From positions 3,224,001-3,288,000 of the forward strand of contig NZ_CP038228.1 of NCBI RefSeq assembly GCF_006838285.1: a DNA stretch of 64,000 nt, in the 5' to 3' direction. Below the pieces are notes generated by a model. It did no database searches. It worked only from the letters and a program-made list of their open reading frames with translations, and was not told where the DNA came from. Of this stretch, positions 16,746-25,302 are shown one piece after another (within the stretch, counting starts at the first letter, position 1; every line of letters starts with the position of its first letter). The DNA is from Xanthomonas translucens pv. cerealis. Its GTDB lineage: Bacteria > Pseudomonadota > Gammaproteobacteria > Xanthomonadales > Xanthomonadaceae. The position numbers and the translations under genes were made by a program.

Positions 16746-18107
16746 ATGTCGTTCGAATCCCTGGGCCTGGCGCCCTTCCTGCTGCGCGCGTTGGCCGAGC
16801 AGGGCTATGAAACCCCCACCCCGATCCAGTTGCAGGCGATTCCGCTGGCGCTGGCAGGCCACGACCTGATGGCCGGCGCGCAGACCGGCACCGGCAAGAC
16901 CGCCGCGTTCGGCCTGCCGCTGCTGCAGCACCTGGGCACCTCGCCGCAGCCGGTCGGCAATGGCGCACGCAAGCCGCGCGCGCTGATCCTGACCCCGACC
17001 CGCGAGCTGGCCACCCAGGTGCACGACAGCCTGCGCGGCTACAGCAAGTACCTGCGCATCCCCAGCACCACCATCTACGGCGGCGTCGGCATGGGCAACC
17101 AGCTCGACGCGCTGCGCCGCGGCGTGGACCTGCTGATCGCCTGCCCGGGCCGCCTGCTCGATCACCTCGAGCGCCGCAGCGTGGACCTGTCGGGCATCGA
17201 GATCCTGGTGCTGGACGAAGCCGACCGCATGCTCGACATGGGCTTCCTGCCTTCGATCAAGCGCATCCTGGCCAAGCTGCCCAAACAGAACCGGCAGACC
17301 CTGCTGTTCTCGGCAACGTTCGAGGAAGGCATCAAGCAGTTGGCCCGCGAGTTCATGCACAACCCGCAGGAAATCCAGGCCACGCCGAGCAACACTGTCG
17401 CCGACACCATCACCCACCGCGTGCACCCGGTCGATGGCACGCGCAAGCGCGAACTGCTGCTGCACCTGCTGGCCGCCGACTCGCGCATGCAGACCCTGGT
17501 GTTTGCGCGCACCAAGCACGGCGCCGACAAGCTGACCATGTTCCTGGACAAGTCAGGGCTGAAGACCGCCGCGATCCACGGCAACAAGAGCCAGGGCCAG
17601 CGCCTGCGCGCGCTGAGCGACTTCAAGGCCGGCCGCATCACGGTGCTGGTGGCGACCGACATCGCCGCGCGCGGCATCGACATCGACCAGCTGCCGAAGG
17701 TCATCAACTACGACCTGCCGATGGTCGCCGAGGACTACGTGCACCGCATCGGCCGCACCGGCCGCAACGGCGCGCAGGGCGAGGCGGTGTCGCTGGTGGC
17801 GCAGGACGAGGCCAAGCTGCTGCGCGCGATCTCACGCATGCTCAAGCGTGAGATGGACATCCGCGACGTGCCGGGCTTCGAGCCGTCCACGCCGATCCGC
17901 TGGGGCAACAACAATCCGGCCGACGAGCGTCCGGGCGGCCAGCGTCCGCCGCGCAAGAGCACCCATGTGCGGCGTCCGCACGGCGACGCGCCGCGCGCGC
18001 ACGCGCATGCCGGGGCCAAGCCGGCCGGCGGCACCCAGCCTGGCGGCGCACGCCGCCAGGGCGAGCGCCGTCGCAGCGGCGGCGGCCAGCCCAGCGCCGC
18101 GCGCTAA
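16746..18107 (+). CDS. rhlE: ATP-dependent RNA helicase, RhlE-like DEAD-box protein
   Basis: 453-residue cytosolic RNA helicase. All core motifs are present: Q motif [10 protein letters not shown], Walker [22 protein letters not shown] (TPGR in most relatives), [27 protein letters not shown] and [10 protein letters not shown]. The last 90 residues are rich in Arg, Gly, Pro and His and probably bind RNA non-specifically, as in RhlE proteins. The ATG at 16746 with GGAG nine bases before it is chosen over a TTG at 16563, because the added 61 residues are unlike the family. A strong terminator follows at 18128. Ribosome assembly or RNA turnover is the likely role. Confidence 0.9.
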   Translation: MSFESLGLAPFLLRALAEQGYETPTPIQLQAIPLALAGHDLMAGAQTGTGKTAAFGLPLLQHLGTSPQPVGNGARKPRALILTPTRELATQVHDSLRGYSKYLRIPSTTIYGGVGMGNQLDALRRGVDLLIACPGRLLDHLERRSVDLSGIEILVLDEADRMLDMGFLPSIKRILAKLPKQNRQTLLFSATFEEGIKQLAREFMHNPQEIQATPSNTVADTITHRVHPVDGTRKRELLLHLLAADSRMQTLVFARTKHGADKLTMFLDKSGLKTAAIHGNKSQGQRLRALSDFKAGRITVLVATDIAARGIDIDQLPKVINYDLPMVAEDYVHRIGRTGRNGAQGEAVSLVAQDEAKLLRAISRMLKREMDIRDVPGFEPSTPIRWGNNNPADERPGGQRPPRKSTHVRRPHGDAPRAHAHAGAKPAGGTQPGGARRQGERRRSGGGQPSAAR

Positions 18108-18127
18108 GCGCAGCCGAGCGCAGCAGC

Positions 18128-18160
18128 ACGAACGCCGCCTCCGGGCGGCGTTCGTGTTTT
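18128..18160 (+). terminator. Intrinsic terminator of the helicase gene
   Basis: A 13-bp stem formed by CACGAACGCCGCC and GGCGGCGTTCGTG with a TCCG loop is followed by TTTT, 20 bases past the stop codon. Confidence 0.85.
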
Positions 18161-18239
18161 CGCCACGCGCCACTATCGCCAAACCGCCGCAGTGCCGGCG
18201 CTCCGCCAGCCGGTTCTCCCCGCCAACTACAATGACGCC

Positions 18240-18602
18240 ATGGATATCTTCAAGCGTTTTACCCTCGAAGCAGCGCACCGCCTCCCCAACGTCCCGCCCG
18301 GCCACAAGTGCGCGCGGCTGCACGGGCATTCGTTCCAGATCGAGCTGCACGTCAGCGGCGAACCCGGCGCCGACACCGGCTGGGTCATGGACTTCGGCGA
18401 CATCAAGGCCGCGTTCGGCCCGATCTACGACCAGCTCGACCACCACTACCTCAACGACATCGAGGGGCTGGAGAACCCGACCAGCGAGCGCCTGGCGGTG
18501 TGGATCTGGGAACGGCTCAAGCCGGCATTGCCGCTGCTGAGCGAGATCGTGGTACACGAGACCTGCACTTCTGGCTGCCGCTATCGCGGGCCGCAGGCCT
18601 GA
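18240..18602 (+). CDS. queD: 6-carboxytetrahydropterin synthase QueD
   Basis: 120-residue zinc enzyme of the 6-pyruvoyl-tetrahydropterin synthase fold, converting dihydroneopterin triphosphate to 6-carboxytetrahydropterin on the way to the tRNA base queuosine. Visible are the N-terminal FTLEAAHRL zinc histidine, the catalytic cysteine and zinc pair in [26 protein letters not shown] and the C-terminal ETCTSGCRY with the pterin-anchoring Glu. Length is normal. Start MDIFKRF is chosen because upstream in-frame codons are not conserved and lie against the helicase terminator. No other queuosine gene is adjacent. Confidence 0.92.
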   Translation: MDIFKRFTLEAAHRLPNVPPGHKCARLHGHSFQIELHVSGEPGADTGWVMDFGDIKAAFGPIYDQLDHHYLNDIEGLENPTSERLAVWIWERLKPALPLLSEIVVHETCTSGCRYRGPQA

Positions 18603-18795
18603 GAGCGGGGAGTCGCAAGTGCGGCAGGGCGGCGCCGGATGGAGTGCCGGTGGCCCGTTTCCGCCCAAGGCGCGGCAGCGGCGCAAATGATGCCGGTCTG
18701 GCGCATCCGCAGGCTCTGGCAGAGCTCGGCAGACCTAGCCAACCCATTGATCTGAAATCCATTTTTAACGTTTACTGAGCGACCTTGGAAAATGA

Positions 18796-18836
18796 TGTTG
18801 CATTGCAGCAGAATGTGCGTATGTTGCACTGCAACA
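18796..18836 (+). promoter_or_regulatory. Twin palindromic operators upstream of the phasin gene
   Basis: Two 15-bp sites of the form TGTTGCA-N-TGCAACA: 18796-18810 (TGTTGCATTGCAGCA, one mismatch) and 18822-18836 (TGTTGCACTGCAACA, perfect), centres 26 bp apart, ending 25 bp before the phasin ATG. They overlap a possible promoter TTGCAT (18799)-N15/16-TATGTT (18820). TGC-rich dyads of this kind are typical targets of PhaR-type regulators of phasin genes; that assignment is inference. Confidence 0.6.
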
Positions 18837-18861
18837 GCAATCGGCATTCCCCTGGAGTCGC

Positions 18862-19236
18862 ATGATGTCCGCTCAGTTCAACGATCAATTCAGCAGCTAC
18901 ACCCAGCAGTTCGCCGCCGCCGCGTCGCGTGCTAGCCGCCTGGCGCTGGAAAGCGCCGAAAACGTGTTCGGCGTGCAGCTGAAGACCTTCGAGAAGAACG
19001 TGGCCGCGACCACCGGCTTCTTCGGCGAGCTCACCGAAGCGCGCGACATCGGCAGCGTGCAGTCGCTGTGGCCGAAGGGCCTGCAGATTGCCCGCGACAA
19101 CTTCGAGCGGCTGGCCACGGCCAACCAGGAAGTGTTCGGCCTGGGCCTGAAGGCCTCCGAAGCCATCGGCCAGCTCGCCAGGAGCCAGTTCGAGACGGCC
19201 AACGACCAGGCCGCACCGAAGGCCAAGACCAAATAA
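18862..19236 (+). CDS. Phasin family protein
   Basis: 124-residue amphipathic helical protein. Phasins coat polyhydroxyalkanoate granules or associate with membranes. The pattern FNDQFSSYTQQFAAAASRASRLALESAENVFGVQLKTFEKN, then ATTGFFGELTEARD, then QIARDNFERLATANQEVFGLGL matches the phasin_2 family, with an Ala/Lys tail. The start is ATGATG; either codon may be used. No PHA synthase gene is in the window, so it could work in trans. Two palindromic operators precede it and a strong terminator at 19316 follows, making it a monocistronic and probably strongly expressed gene. Confidence 0.88.
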   Translation: MMSAQFNDQFSSYTQQFAAAASRASRLALESAENVFGVQLKTFEKNVAATTGFFGELTEARDIGSVQSLWPKGLQIARDNFERLATANQEVFGLGLKASEAIGQLARSQFETANDQAAPKAKTK

Positions 19237-19315
19237 GCAAGACCAGACAAGTCCACTGCGGCGCAGCCGCACGACTGACCTGTGGTACGCGCGGGTCCCT
19301 CCCCCCGCGCAGCCA

Positions 19316-19353
19316 AGACCCGGTAGATCCCTCCCTCTACCGGGTCTTTTTTA
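19316..19353 (+). terminator. Intrinsic terminator of the phasin gene
   Basis: Perfect 12-bp stem AGACCCGGTAGA/TCTACCGGGTCT with an eight-base loop, followed by TTTTTT (19347-19352). Confidence 0.93.
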
Positions 19354-19356
19354 TGG

Positions 19357-19430
19357 CCGGGATTCGGGATTCGGGATTCGGGATGACCAGCCTGCGGCTG
19401 TCGAAGCGCGCGCGGGATTCGGGATTTGCG
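19357..19430. repeat. GGGATTC heptamer repeats
   Basis: At least three tandem GGGATTC units (19358-19384) and another GGGATTCGGGATT block at 19414-19427 in the gap between the phasin and bioD. Members of the same heptamer family recur at 40514, 51236, 52857, 53807, 55555 and 59594. Confidence 0.8.
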
Positions 19431-19565
19431 CAACTGCCAGACATTCCTGCGCTTCTTGTCAGAGCCCCAGCCTGAAGTTTTCCGGCCCTGCCTCGGGTCT
19501 GAACGCTGTTTATCCACAGCAAGCCTTCGTTCCTGCGCTATGCGCGCTTCCGGACAGGCGCCGCA

Positions 19566-20261
19566 TCAGCCCTGCGCAGTCTGCATGCCCCGCCATGGGC
19601 TCAGCGAGGCCGCCAGCGCCGCCGGGTCCGGCTGTGGCCGATACGGCAGCCGCCCCCAGCACGGCATCGGCAAGCGCTGCTGCAGCATCTGCATATTGGC
19701 GTCGATGCGTTCCATCGCCGGATCGATCTCGTTGCCGATCCAGCCGATGCAGCGCAAGCCGTCGGCGACGATCGCCGCAGCGCTGAGCCGGGCATGGTTG
19801 AGGCAACCCAGGCGCAGGCCAACCACCAGCACTACCGGCAGCGCCAGCGCGCGCGCCAGATCGGCCTGCTCCAGGGTCGCCGACAGCGGCGCCGCCCAGC
19901 CGCCGACGCCCTCCACCACCACCACGTCGGCCTGCGCACGCAGCCGCGCGAAGGCGGCGACGATCGGCTCCAGTTCCACGCATACGCCGGCGTCGGCGGC
20001 CGCCAGTTCCGGCGCCAGCGGCAGCGGCAAGGCGTAGGGATTGAGGTTGGCGTAGTCCGGGCGCGGCAGGCTCGCCGCCTGCAGCGCCAGCGCGTCCTCG
20101 TTGCGCCAGCCGTCCGCGCTGCGCTCGCAGCCGCTGGCGACCGGCTTCATACCAACTGCCGTCTGCCCGTGCGCGCGCAGCGCATGCAACAGCGCGGTGC
20201 TGGCGACAGTCTTGCCGATGCCGGTATCGGTGCCGGTGACATAGAAGGCGGGGACGCTCAT
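19566..20261 (-). CDS. bioD: ATP-dependent dethiobiotin synthetase
   Basis: 231-residue cytosolic enzyme closing the ureido ring of dethiobiotin from DAPA, CO2 and ATP, the penultimate step of biotin synthesis. P-loop GTDTGIGKT at 9-17, catalytic KPVASG, and the EGVGGWAAPL loop are intact; CIGWIGNEIDP matches the nucleotide-base region. Length is standard and MSVPAFYVTGTDTG is a typical N-terminus. No other bio gene is adjacent. It is transcribed divergently from the sulfoxide reductase gene across about 100 bp, in which no biotin operator was recognised. Confidence 0.93.
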   Translation of the reverse strand: MSVPAFYVTGTDTGIGKTVASTALLHALRAHGQTAVGMKPVASGCERSADGWRNEDALALQAASLPRPDYANLNPYALPLPLAPELAAADAGVCVELEPIVAAFARLRAQADVVVVEGVGGWAAPLSATLEQADLARALALPVVLVVGLRLGCLNHARLSAAAIVADGLRCIGWIGNEIDPAMERIDANMQMLQQRLPMPCWGRLPYRPQPDPAALAASLSPWRGMQTAQG

Positions 20262-20364
20262 CGTTGCAGGATCCTCGAGGTCGGCGCATGCGGCGCGGGC
20301 GCGCAGGATAGCCGGGCCAGACGCCGGCGCACAGGCCGCCAGCGGCCGCTGCTAGACTCGCCTG

Positions 20365-20847
20365 ATGTTCGCTTCCTCTTCGCTCACCGGCAGCAAGCCG
20401 GAACAGTACGCTCAACTGCTCGCGCAGGCCCGTTCCCTGGTCAGCGGCGAGCCCGACCGCATCGCCAATGCCGCCAACCTGGCGGCATTGGTGTACCACG
20501 CGCTGCCGCGGCTGAACTGGGTCGGCTTCTACCTGTACGACGGCAAGGAACTGGTGGTCGGGCCGTTCCAGGGCCTGCCCGCGTGCGTGCGTATCCCGCT
20601 GCACAAAGGCGTGTGCGGCGCCGCCGCCAGCACCGGCCAGACCCAGCGCATCGACGACGTCGCGGCCTTTCCCGGGCATATCGCTTGCGATGCGGCCTCG
20701 CGCTCGGAGCTGGTGGTGCCGCTGCTGCGCGACAGCGCGCTGGTCGGCGTGTTCGACCTGGACAGCCCGGACCTGGCGCGCTTCGACGCCGACGACCAGC
20801 ACGGCCTGGAGGCGATCGCCCAGGTCTTCGTCGACGCGCTGCGATGA
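20365..20847 (+). CDS. msrC: Free methionine-(R)-sulfoxide reductase (GAF domain)
   Basis: 160-residue single GAF domain enzyme that reduces free methionine-R-sulfoxide with thioredoxin. The family signature is present: NWVGFYLYDGKELVVGPFQG, the three redox cysteines in LPACVRIP, HKGVCGAAA and GHIACDAASRSELVVPL, and LIGVFDLDSP-like VGVFDLDSPD near the end. The cysteines distinguish it from ordinary sensory GAF proteins. Seven bases separate its stop from the next gene, so the two are likely co-transcribed. Confidence 0.92.
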   Translation: MFASSSLTGSKPEQYAQLLAQARSLVSGEPDRIANAANLAALVYHALPRLNWVGFYLYDGKELVVGPFQGLPACVRIPLHKGVCGAAASTGQTQRIDDVAAFPGHIACDAASRSELVVPLLRDSALVGVFDLDSPDLARFDADDQHGLEAIAQVFVDALR

Positions 20848-20854
20848 GCCGGCG

Positions 20855-21292
20855 ATGAGCACCGAGAAGCTGCGCAACATCGGTCCCAAGAGCGCGGCCT
20901 GGCTGCGCCAGGTCGGCCTGCGCACGCAACAGGATCTGAACGCCGCCGGTGCGGTGGGCGCATTCCTCAAGGTCAAGCGTGCCGGCTTCAAGCCCAGCCT
21001 CAACCTGCTGTACTCGCTGGAAGGTGCGCTGACCGGCTGCCATTGGCAGGAACTGCCCGAGGCGCGGCGCGCGCAACTGCTCGGCGAACTGGAAACCGCG
21101 GCGGCGCAACTGCCGGCGCAACGCCGCCTGCCGGTGGCCGGACCGGTGGCGACCACCCATTTCGACCGCGACGGCGACCGCAGCGACACGCCTTATGCGG
21201 AGGACGCGCACGACGCCTCCGGCGGCCATGCGTACGACGCCGATCAAGAACCCGACGGGGATGGCCACACAGGCGAGCGCGACGCCAACTGA
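20855..21292 (+). CDS. TfoX/Sxy C-terminal domain protein
   Basis: 145 residues. Residues 1-80 (KLRNIGPKSAAWLRQVGLRTQQDL...VKRAGFKPSLNLLYSLEGALTG) match the helical TfoX_C domain, which has a helix-hairpin-helix-like GPKSAAWL motif and is often found alone. The N-terminal domain of full-length TfoX competence regulators is missing. The last 60 residues are acidic, low-complexity and probably disordered. It follows the sulfoxide reductase by seven bases. Function is not known; DNA or protein binding is plausible. Confidence 0.8.
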   Translation: MSTEKLRNIGPKSAAWLRQVGLRTQQDLNAAGAVGAFLKVKRAGFKPSLNLLYSLEGALTGCHWQELPEARRAQLLGELETAAAQLPAQRRLPVAGPVATTHFDRDGDRSDTPYAEDAHDASGGHAYDADQEPDGDGHTGERDAN

Positions 21293-21317
21293 TCCGTGCG
21301 CCGCAGCGGCGATCGCG

Positions 21318-21323
21318 TACAAT
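21318..21323 (+). promoter_or_regulatory. -10 element before the cobalamin riboswitch
   Basis: TACAAT 12 bases before the start of the conserved riboswitch sequence. A -35 match about 17 bases upstream is poor, which is common for Xanthomonas promoters. Confidence 0.4.
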
Positions 21324-21334
21324 CGCGCCGCGTC

Positions 21335-21517
21335 AAGGTGACCCGCCGGCTCCGGCCTGCAGGTTGAAACGGGAAGCCGGTGCGTCTTGCGACAAGGCCG
21401 GCGCTGCCCCCGCAACGGTAAGCGATCCGCGCTGACGACTTACGCCACTGTGCCTGGCATGGGAAGGCGTCGCAGCCGGGAGTCCGACTCCCAGATCGCC
21501 AGCCCGGAGACCGGCCT
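21335..21517 (+). ncRNA. Cobalamin (B12) riboswitch
   Basis: Conserved aptamer elements in order: GGTGACCCGCCGG, GGTTGAAACGGGAAGCCGGTG (split here as GGTTGAAACGGG and AAGCCGGTG), GCTGCCCCCGCAACGGTAAGC, and the B12 box GCCACTG...GGGAAGGCG (21444-21469). It ends near the GGAGACCGGCC block. It lies directly upstream of btuB and should reduce its expression when adenosylcobalamin is plentiful, probably by hiding the ribosome site, since no terminator with a T-run is seen. Confidence 0.95.
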
Positions 21518-21642
21518 TGCAGTCCACTGGTTGCGATGCGGAGGGCGTTGCGGCGTGCCGCGCCGCGTCTGGCGCCGTCCGCTTGCACCTTCCGTCGCGA
21601 CTTCTTTGCCGTCACAGCGCGCCCGCGCGCCGGAGTTGCCCC

Positions 21643-23514
21643 ATGTCGTCCCGCCTGCTTTCGGTCGCGATCGCGTCCGCCCTGTCCCTGCCCTCGCTGG
21701 CGCTCGCCGCCGATGCCGCCACCGACCTGGACCAGGTCGTGGTCACCGCCACCCGGACGCAGATCTCGGTCGAGGACAGCGTGGTCCCGGCGCAGGTGAT
21801 CGACCGCGCCGAGATCGAGCGCAGCCAGGCCACGTCGCTGGCGCAGCTGCTGCAGGGCCGCGCCGGCATCGGCGTGTCCAACCAGGGCGGGCTCGGCAAG
21901 CTGACCACGCTGAGCCTGCGCGGCAGCGAATCGGACCACGTGCTGGTGCTGGTGGACGGCGTGCGCATCGGCTCGGCCAGCGCGGGCCTGGCCGCGTTCC
22001 AGGACCTGCCGCTGAGCCAGATCGAGCGCATCGAGATCGTGCGCGGCCCGCGTTCGAGCCTGTACGGCTCAGATGCGATCGGCGGCGTGATCCAGATCTT
22101 CACCCGCCGCGGCGGCCAGGGCCTGCAGCAGAACCTGAGCCTGGGCGCCGGCAGCAACGGCCTGCGTGAGGCCAGCGCCGGCTTCAGCAACCGCGGCGAG
22201 CGCGGCTGGCTGTCGGTGCAGGGCGGCTACCAGAACACCGACGGCATCAACGCCTGCAACGGCTCGGCTACTCTGTTCGCCGGTTGCTTCGTCGACCAGC
22301 CGGACCGCGACGGCTACCGCAACAACTCGCTCAGCGCGCGCGGCGGCTATGCGTTGAGCGACACGCTGCGCATCGAAGGCCAGGCGCTGAACATCGACAG
22401 CCGCAACGAGTACGACGGCGATGCGCTGTTCGCCGGCAACGAGGCCGACAACACCCAGCAGGTGGTCGGCGGCAAGCTCGACTGGACCCCGTCCGAGCGC
22501 GTGCACCTGGCCGCGCAGCTCGGCCGCAACAGCGACCAGGCCGACAGCTACTACCATGCCGCCGGCAGCGACACGCGCAGCTTCGTCAGCACCTTCGACA
22601 GCCGCCGCGACAGCGCATCGCTGCAGGGCGATTTCGGCCTGGCCGAGGGCCACCTGCTCAGCGCCGGCGCCGACTGGCAGCGCGAGCAAGTCACCGGCAC
22701 CACCGCCTACGACGTGGACCAGCGCGACAACACCGGCGTGTTCGCCGAGTACCAGGGCCGCTTCGGCGCGCAGCAGGTGCAGGCCAGCGTGCGCAGCGAC
22801 GACAACGCGCAGTTCGGCCAGCACACCACCGGCAGCCTCGGCTGGGGCCTGGCGCTGGGCGGCGGCTTCAAGCTCACCGCCAGCCTCGGTACCGGCTTCA
22901 AGGCGCCGACCTTCAACGACCTGTACTACCCGTTCTCCGGCAATCCGGAACTGAAGCCGGAGAAGTCCAAGAGCGGCAACCTGGGCGTGGCGCAGTACGC
23001 CGACAGCTGGAACTGGACGTTCAACGTCTACGAGACCCGCGTCGACGACCTGATCTCCTACGACGCCGCCAGCTTCCTGCCGGTCAACGTGGACAAGGCG
23101 CGGATCCGCGGCGCCGAGTTGACCGGCTATGCCACGCTGGCCGGCTGGGAACTGTCGGCGCAGCTCAGCCATGCCGATCCGCGCAACCGCAGCGACGGCG
23201 CCAACCGCGACAACTGGCTGGCGCGGCGCGCGCAGGACACCGCACGGCTGGACGTGGATCGCGGCTTCGGCCCTGTCAAGGTCGGCGTCACCGCGTCCGG
23301 CAGCGGCCACCGCTACGACGACGCGGCCAACAGCGTGCGCCTGGCCGGCTACGGCACGCTGGACCTGCGCGTGGAATACGCGTTCGCGCCGGACTGGACG
23401 CTGCAGGCCAAGGCCAGCAACGTGTTCGATCGCGACTACCAGACCATCAGCTGGTACAACCAGCCGGGCCGCGAGTACGCGCTGACCCTGCGCTACGCGC
23501 CGGCGGCGCGCTGA
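21643..23514 (+). CDS. btuB: TonB-dependent vitamin B12 outer-membrane receptor BtuB
   Basis: 623-residue outer-membrane transporter. A signal peptide (SALSLPSLALAA) is followed by the TonB box DLDQVVVTATRT, then the plug domain (SLAQLLQGRAGIGVSNQGG, LSLRGSESDHVLVLVDGVRIG, IERIEIVRGPRSSLYGSDAIGGVIQIFTRR). The rest is a beta-barrel with TonB_dep_Rec features (FKAPTFNDLYYPFSGNPELKPEKSKS) and a short AR-ending C-terminus after the last strand YALTLRYAP. The riboswitch upstream confirms cobalamin as substrate. Chosen ATG is the only one giving a signal peptide. No other cobalamin transport gene is adjacent. Confidence 0.95.
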   Translation: MSSRLLSVAIASALSLPSLALAADAATDLDQVVVTATRTQISVEDSVVPAQVIDRAEIERSQATSLAQLLQGRAGIGVSNQGGLGKLTTLSLRGSESDHVLVLVDGVRIGSASAGLAAFQDLPLSQIERIEIVRGPRSSLYGSDAIGGVIQIFTRRGGQGLQQNLSLGAGSNGLREASAGFSNRGERGWLSVQGGYQNTDGINACNGSATLFAGCFVDQPDRDGYRNNSLSARGGYALSDTLRIEGQALNIDSRNEYDGDALFAGNEADNTQQVVGGKLDWTPSERVHLAAQLGRNSDQADSYYHAAGSDTRSFVSTFDSRRDSASLQGDFGLAEGHLLSAGADWQREQVTGTTAYDVDQRDNTGVFAEYQGRFGAQQVQASVRSDDNAQFGQHTTGSLGWGLALGGGFKLTASLGTGFKAPTFNDLYYPFSGNPELKPEKSKSGNLGVAQYADSWNWTFNVYETRVDDLISYDAASFLPVNVDKARIRGAELTGYATLAGWELSAQLSHADPRNRSDGANRDNWLARRAQDTARLDVDRGFGPVKVGVTASGSGHRYDDAANSVRLAGYGTLDLRVEYAFAPDWTLQAKASNVFDRDYQTISWYNQPGREYALTLRYAPAAR

Positions 23515-23520
23515 GTGGCG

Positions 23521-23548
23521 AAGGGCTGCGCCGGACCGCGCAGCCCTT
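23521..23548. terminator. Hairpin between convergent btuB and gph
   Basis: Stem AAGGGCTGCGC/GCGCAGCCCTT with a six-base loop, seven bases after the btuB stop. No T-run, so termination efficiency is uncertain; it could serve both directions. Confidence 0.55.
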
Positions 23549-23596
23549 GGTGCGGTCGTCGGGTCGATTGCAGCGGCATGCGCGCGATAGCCAGCC

Positions 23597-24250
23597 TTAA
23601 CCCAACGCCAGCAACTCGCGCATGTCGTCCATCAGCAGCACCACGTCCGCCGCGGCCAGGTCCAGGTCGCGCGGATAGCCGTAGCGCACCAGCGCGGCCG
23701 GCATGCCGGCCGCGTGCGCGGCCTGCAGGTCGGTGCCGGAATCGCCGACCATCAGGCAACGCGCCGGCGGCTGCGCGAACTGCTGGGCCAGGTGCAGCAG
23801 CGGCAGCGGGCTGGGCTTGCGCTCGGCCAGGCTGTCGCCGCCGAGCGCCGCGGCGAACGCATCGGCCACGCCAAGATGGCGCAGCAACGGCAACACCAAC
23901 GCCGACGGCTTGTTGGTGCACAGCGCCAGGGTCACGCCGCGCGCGCGCAACTGTGCCAGCGCCTCGGCCACGCCCGGGTACAGGCCCGGGCTGCGCAGCA
24001 GGCAGGCTTCGTAGTGGCGCATGAAGGTCGGCATCACCGCATCGATCGGGGTGGCGTCGTGTGCATGCCGCCACGCGGCTTCGACCAGCTTGCGCACGCC
24101 CTCGCCGATCCAGCCGAGCACGGTGGCCTCGGGCACGCGCGTCAGGCCGAATTCGGCCAGCGTGCGATTGAGCGCTTCGGCGATATCGGCGCCGCTGTCC
24201 ACCAGGGTGCCGTCCAGATCGAACACCACCAGCGCATACGGAAATGTCAT
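23597..24250 (-). CDS. gph: Phosphoglycolate phosphatase
   Basis: 217-residue HAD-superfamily hydrolase removing phosphate from 2-phosphoglycolate formed during DNA repair. Motif I VVFDLDGTLVDSG holds the nucleophilic Asp, motif II LCTNKP, motif III lysine in ERKPSPLP, and motif IV VGDSGTDLQAAHAAG. The helical cap residues LNRTLAEFGL...WIGEGVRKLVE match Gph rather than other HAD phosphatases. Length is normal. Convergent with btuB; 45 bp downstream of the LysR gene on the same strand. Confidence 0.9.
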   Translation of the reverse strand: MTFPYALVVFDLDGTLVDSGADIAEALNRTLAEFGLTRVPEATVLGWIGEGVRKLVEAAWRHAHDATPIDAVMPTFMRHYEACLLRSPGLYPGVAEALAQLRARGVTLALCTNKPSALVLPLLRHLGVADAFAAALGGDSLAERKPSPLPLLHLAQQFAQPPARCLMVGDSGTDLQAAHAAGMPAALVRYGYPRDLDLAAADVVLLMDDMRELLALG

Positions 24251-24295
24251 GTCGTTCCTGGGTGCGAAAAGCGGCGCCCATTGTAGGCGCCACGC

Positions 24296-25198
24296 TCAGT
24301 CGCGATCCCAGTACGGCACTTCGCCGAAACGCGCGACCAGGAAATCCAGGAACACGCGCACGATCGTCGGCTGCTGCCGGCGCGACGCATACACGCCGAA
24401 GATGTCCATCGTGTCCAGTGCATGGTCGGGCAGCACGCGCTGCAATTCGCCGCTGCGCAGCAGCGCCGCGGCCTGGTAGGTCGGCAGCATCGCGATGCCG
24501 GCGCCGGCGCGCACCGCCTCCAGCAGCACGGTGGCTTCGTTGGCGGTGAAGTTGCCGCTCACCGCCACTGACACCCGTTCGCCGCGGTAGCGCAGCGGCC
24601 ATTCGTGCTTGCCCACGTAGTGATGGCCCAGACAGTTGTGCGCGGCCAGGTCGGCGGCGCTATGCGGCGCGCCGCGCCGCTGCAGATAGGCCGGCGCCGC
24701 GCACAACACCGAGCGGCAGACGCTCAAGCGCCGCGCGATCAGCCCGGGATCGACGCGATGGGAAATGCGCACCGCCAGGTCGATGCGCTCCTCGACCAGA
24801 TTGACCGTGCGGTCGGCCAGCAGCATGTCCACCCGCGCCTGCGGGTAGCGGGCGACGAACTCGGCCGCCGCCGCGGCCAAGTGCGCCTGCCCGAACGAAG
24901 CCGAGGTGGTGACGCGCAGTTGTCCGTGCGGCTCCGGGTCGTCGCTGGCCAGTTCGTCGCGCAGCGAGGCGCCGATCGCCAGCATCGGCCGGAACCGCGC
25001 CAGTGCGGTCTCGCCGGCGCCGGTCAGGGTCACTCGCCGCGTGGTCCGATGCAGCAGGCGCGCGCCCAGCCAGCGCTCCAGTTCGGCCAGATGGCGCGAG
25101 ACCATCGCCCGTGACAGATCCAGCGCCTCGGCGGCCGCGGTAAGGCTGCCGCGCTCGGCGACTTCGACGAATACCGCGATCGCGGTCAGACGGTCCAT
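24296..25198 (-). CDS. LysR family transcriptional regulator
   Basis: 300 residues. An N-terminal winged helix-turn-helix (FVEVAERGSLTAAAEALDLSRAMVSRHLAELERWLGARLLHRTTRRVTLT) is followed by a LysR substrate-binding domain with VRISHRVDPGLIARRL and VRAGAGIAMLP. It closely resembles the group that controls nearby oxidoreductases in the opposite direction. Indeed it is transcribed divergently from an NAD(P)-binding protein gene with 104 bp between starts, so the obvious target is that promoter. The inducer cannot be read from sequence. Confidence 0.9.
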   Translation of the reverse strand: MDRLTAIAVFVEVAERGSLTAAAEALDLSRAMVSRHLAELERWLGARLLHRTTRRVTLTGAGETALARFRPMLAIGASLRDELASDDPEPHGQLRVTTSASFGQAHLAAAAAEFVARYPQARVDMLLADRTVNLVEERIDLAVRISHRVDPGLIARRLSVCRSVLCAAPAYLQRRGAPHSAADLAAHNCLGHHYVGKHEWPLRYRGERVSVAVSGNFTANEATVLLEAVRAGAGIAMLPTYQAAALLRSGELQRVLPDHALDTMDIFGVYASRRQQPTIVRVFLDFLVARFGEVPYWDRD

Positions 25199-25302
25199 TT
25201 GATCGTTCCATGCAACAAATATGCGACTTATACGCTGTTTATCGCGCCAATTATCAGGACTAAGCTGTGCGCATCCCGTCCACCCTCCCCCGGAGAACCT
25301 CG

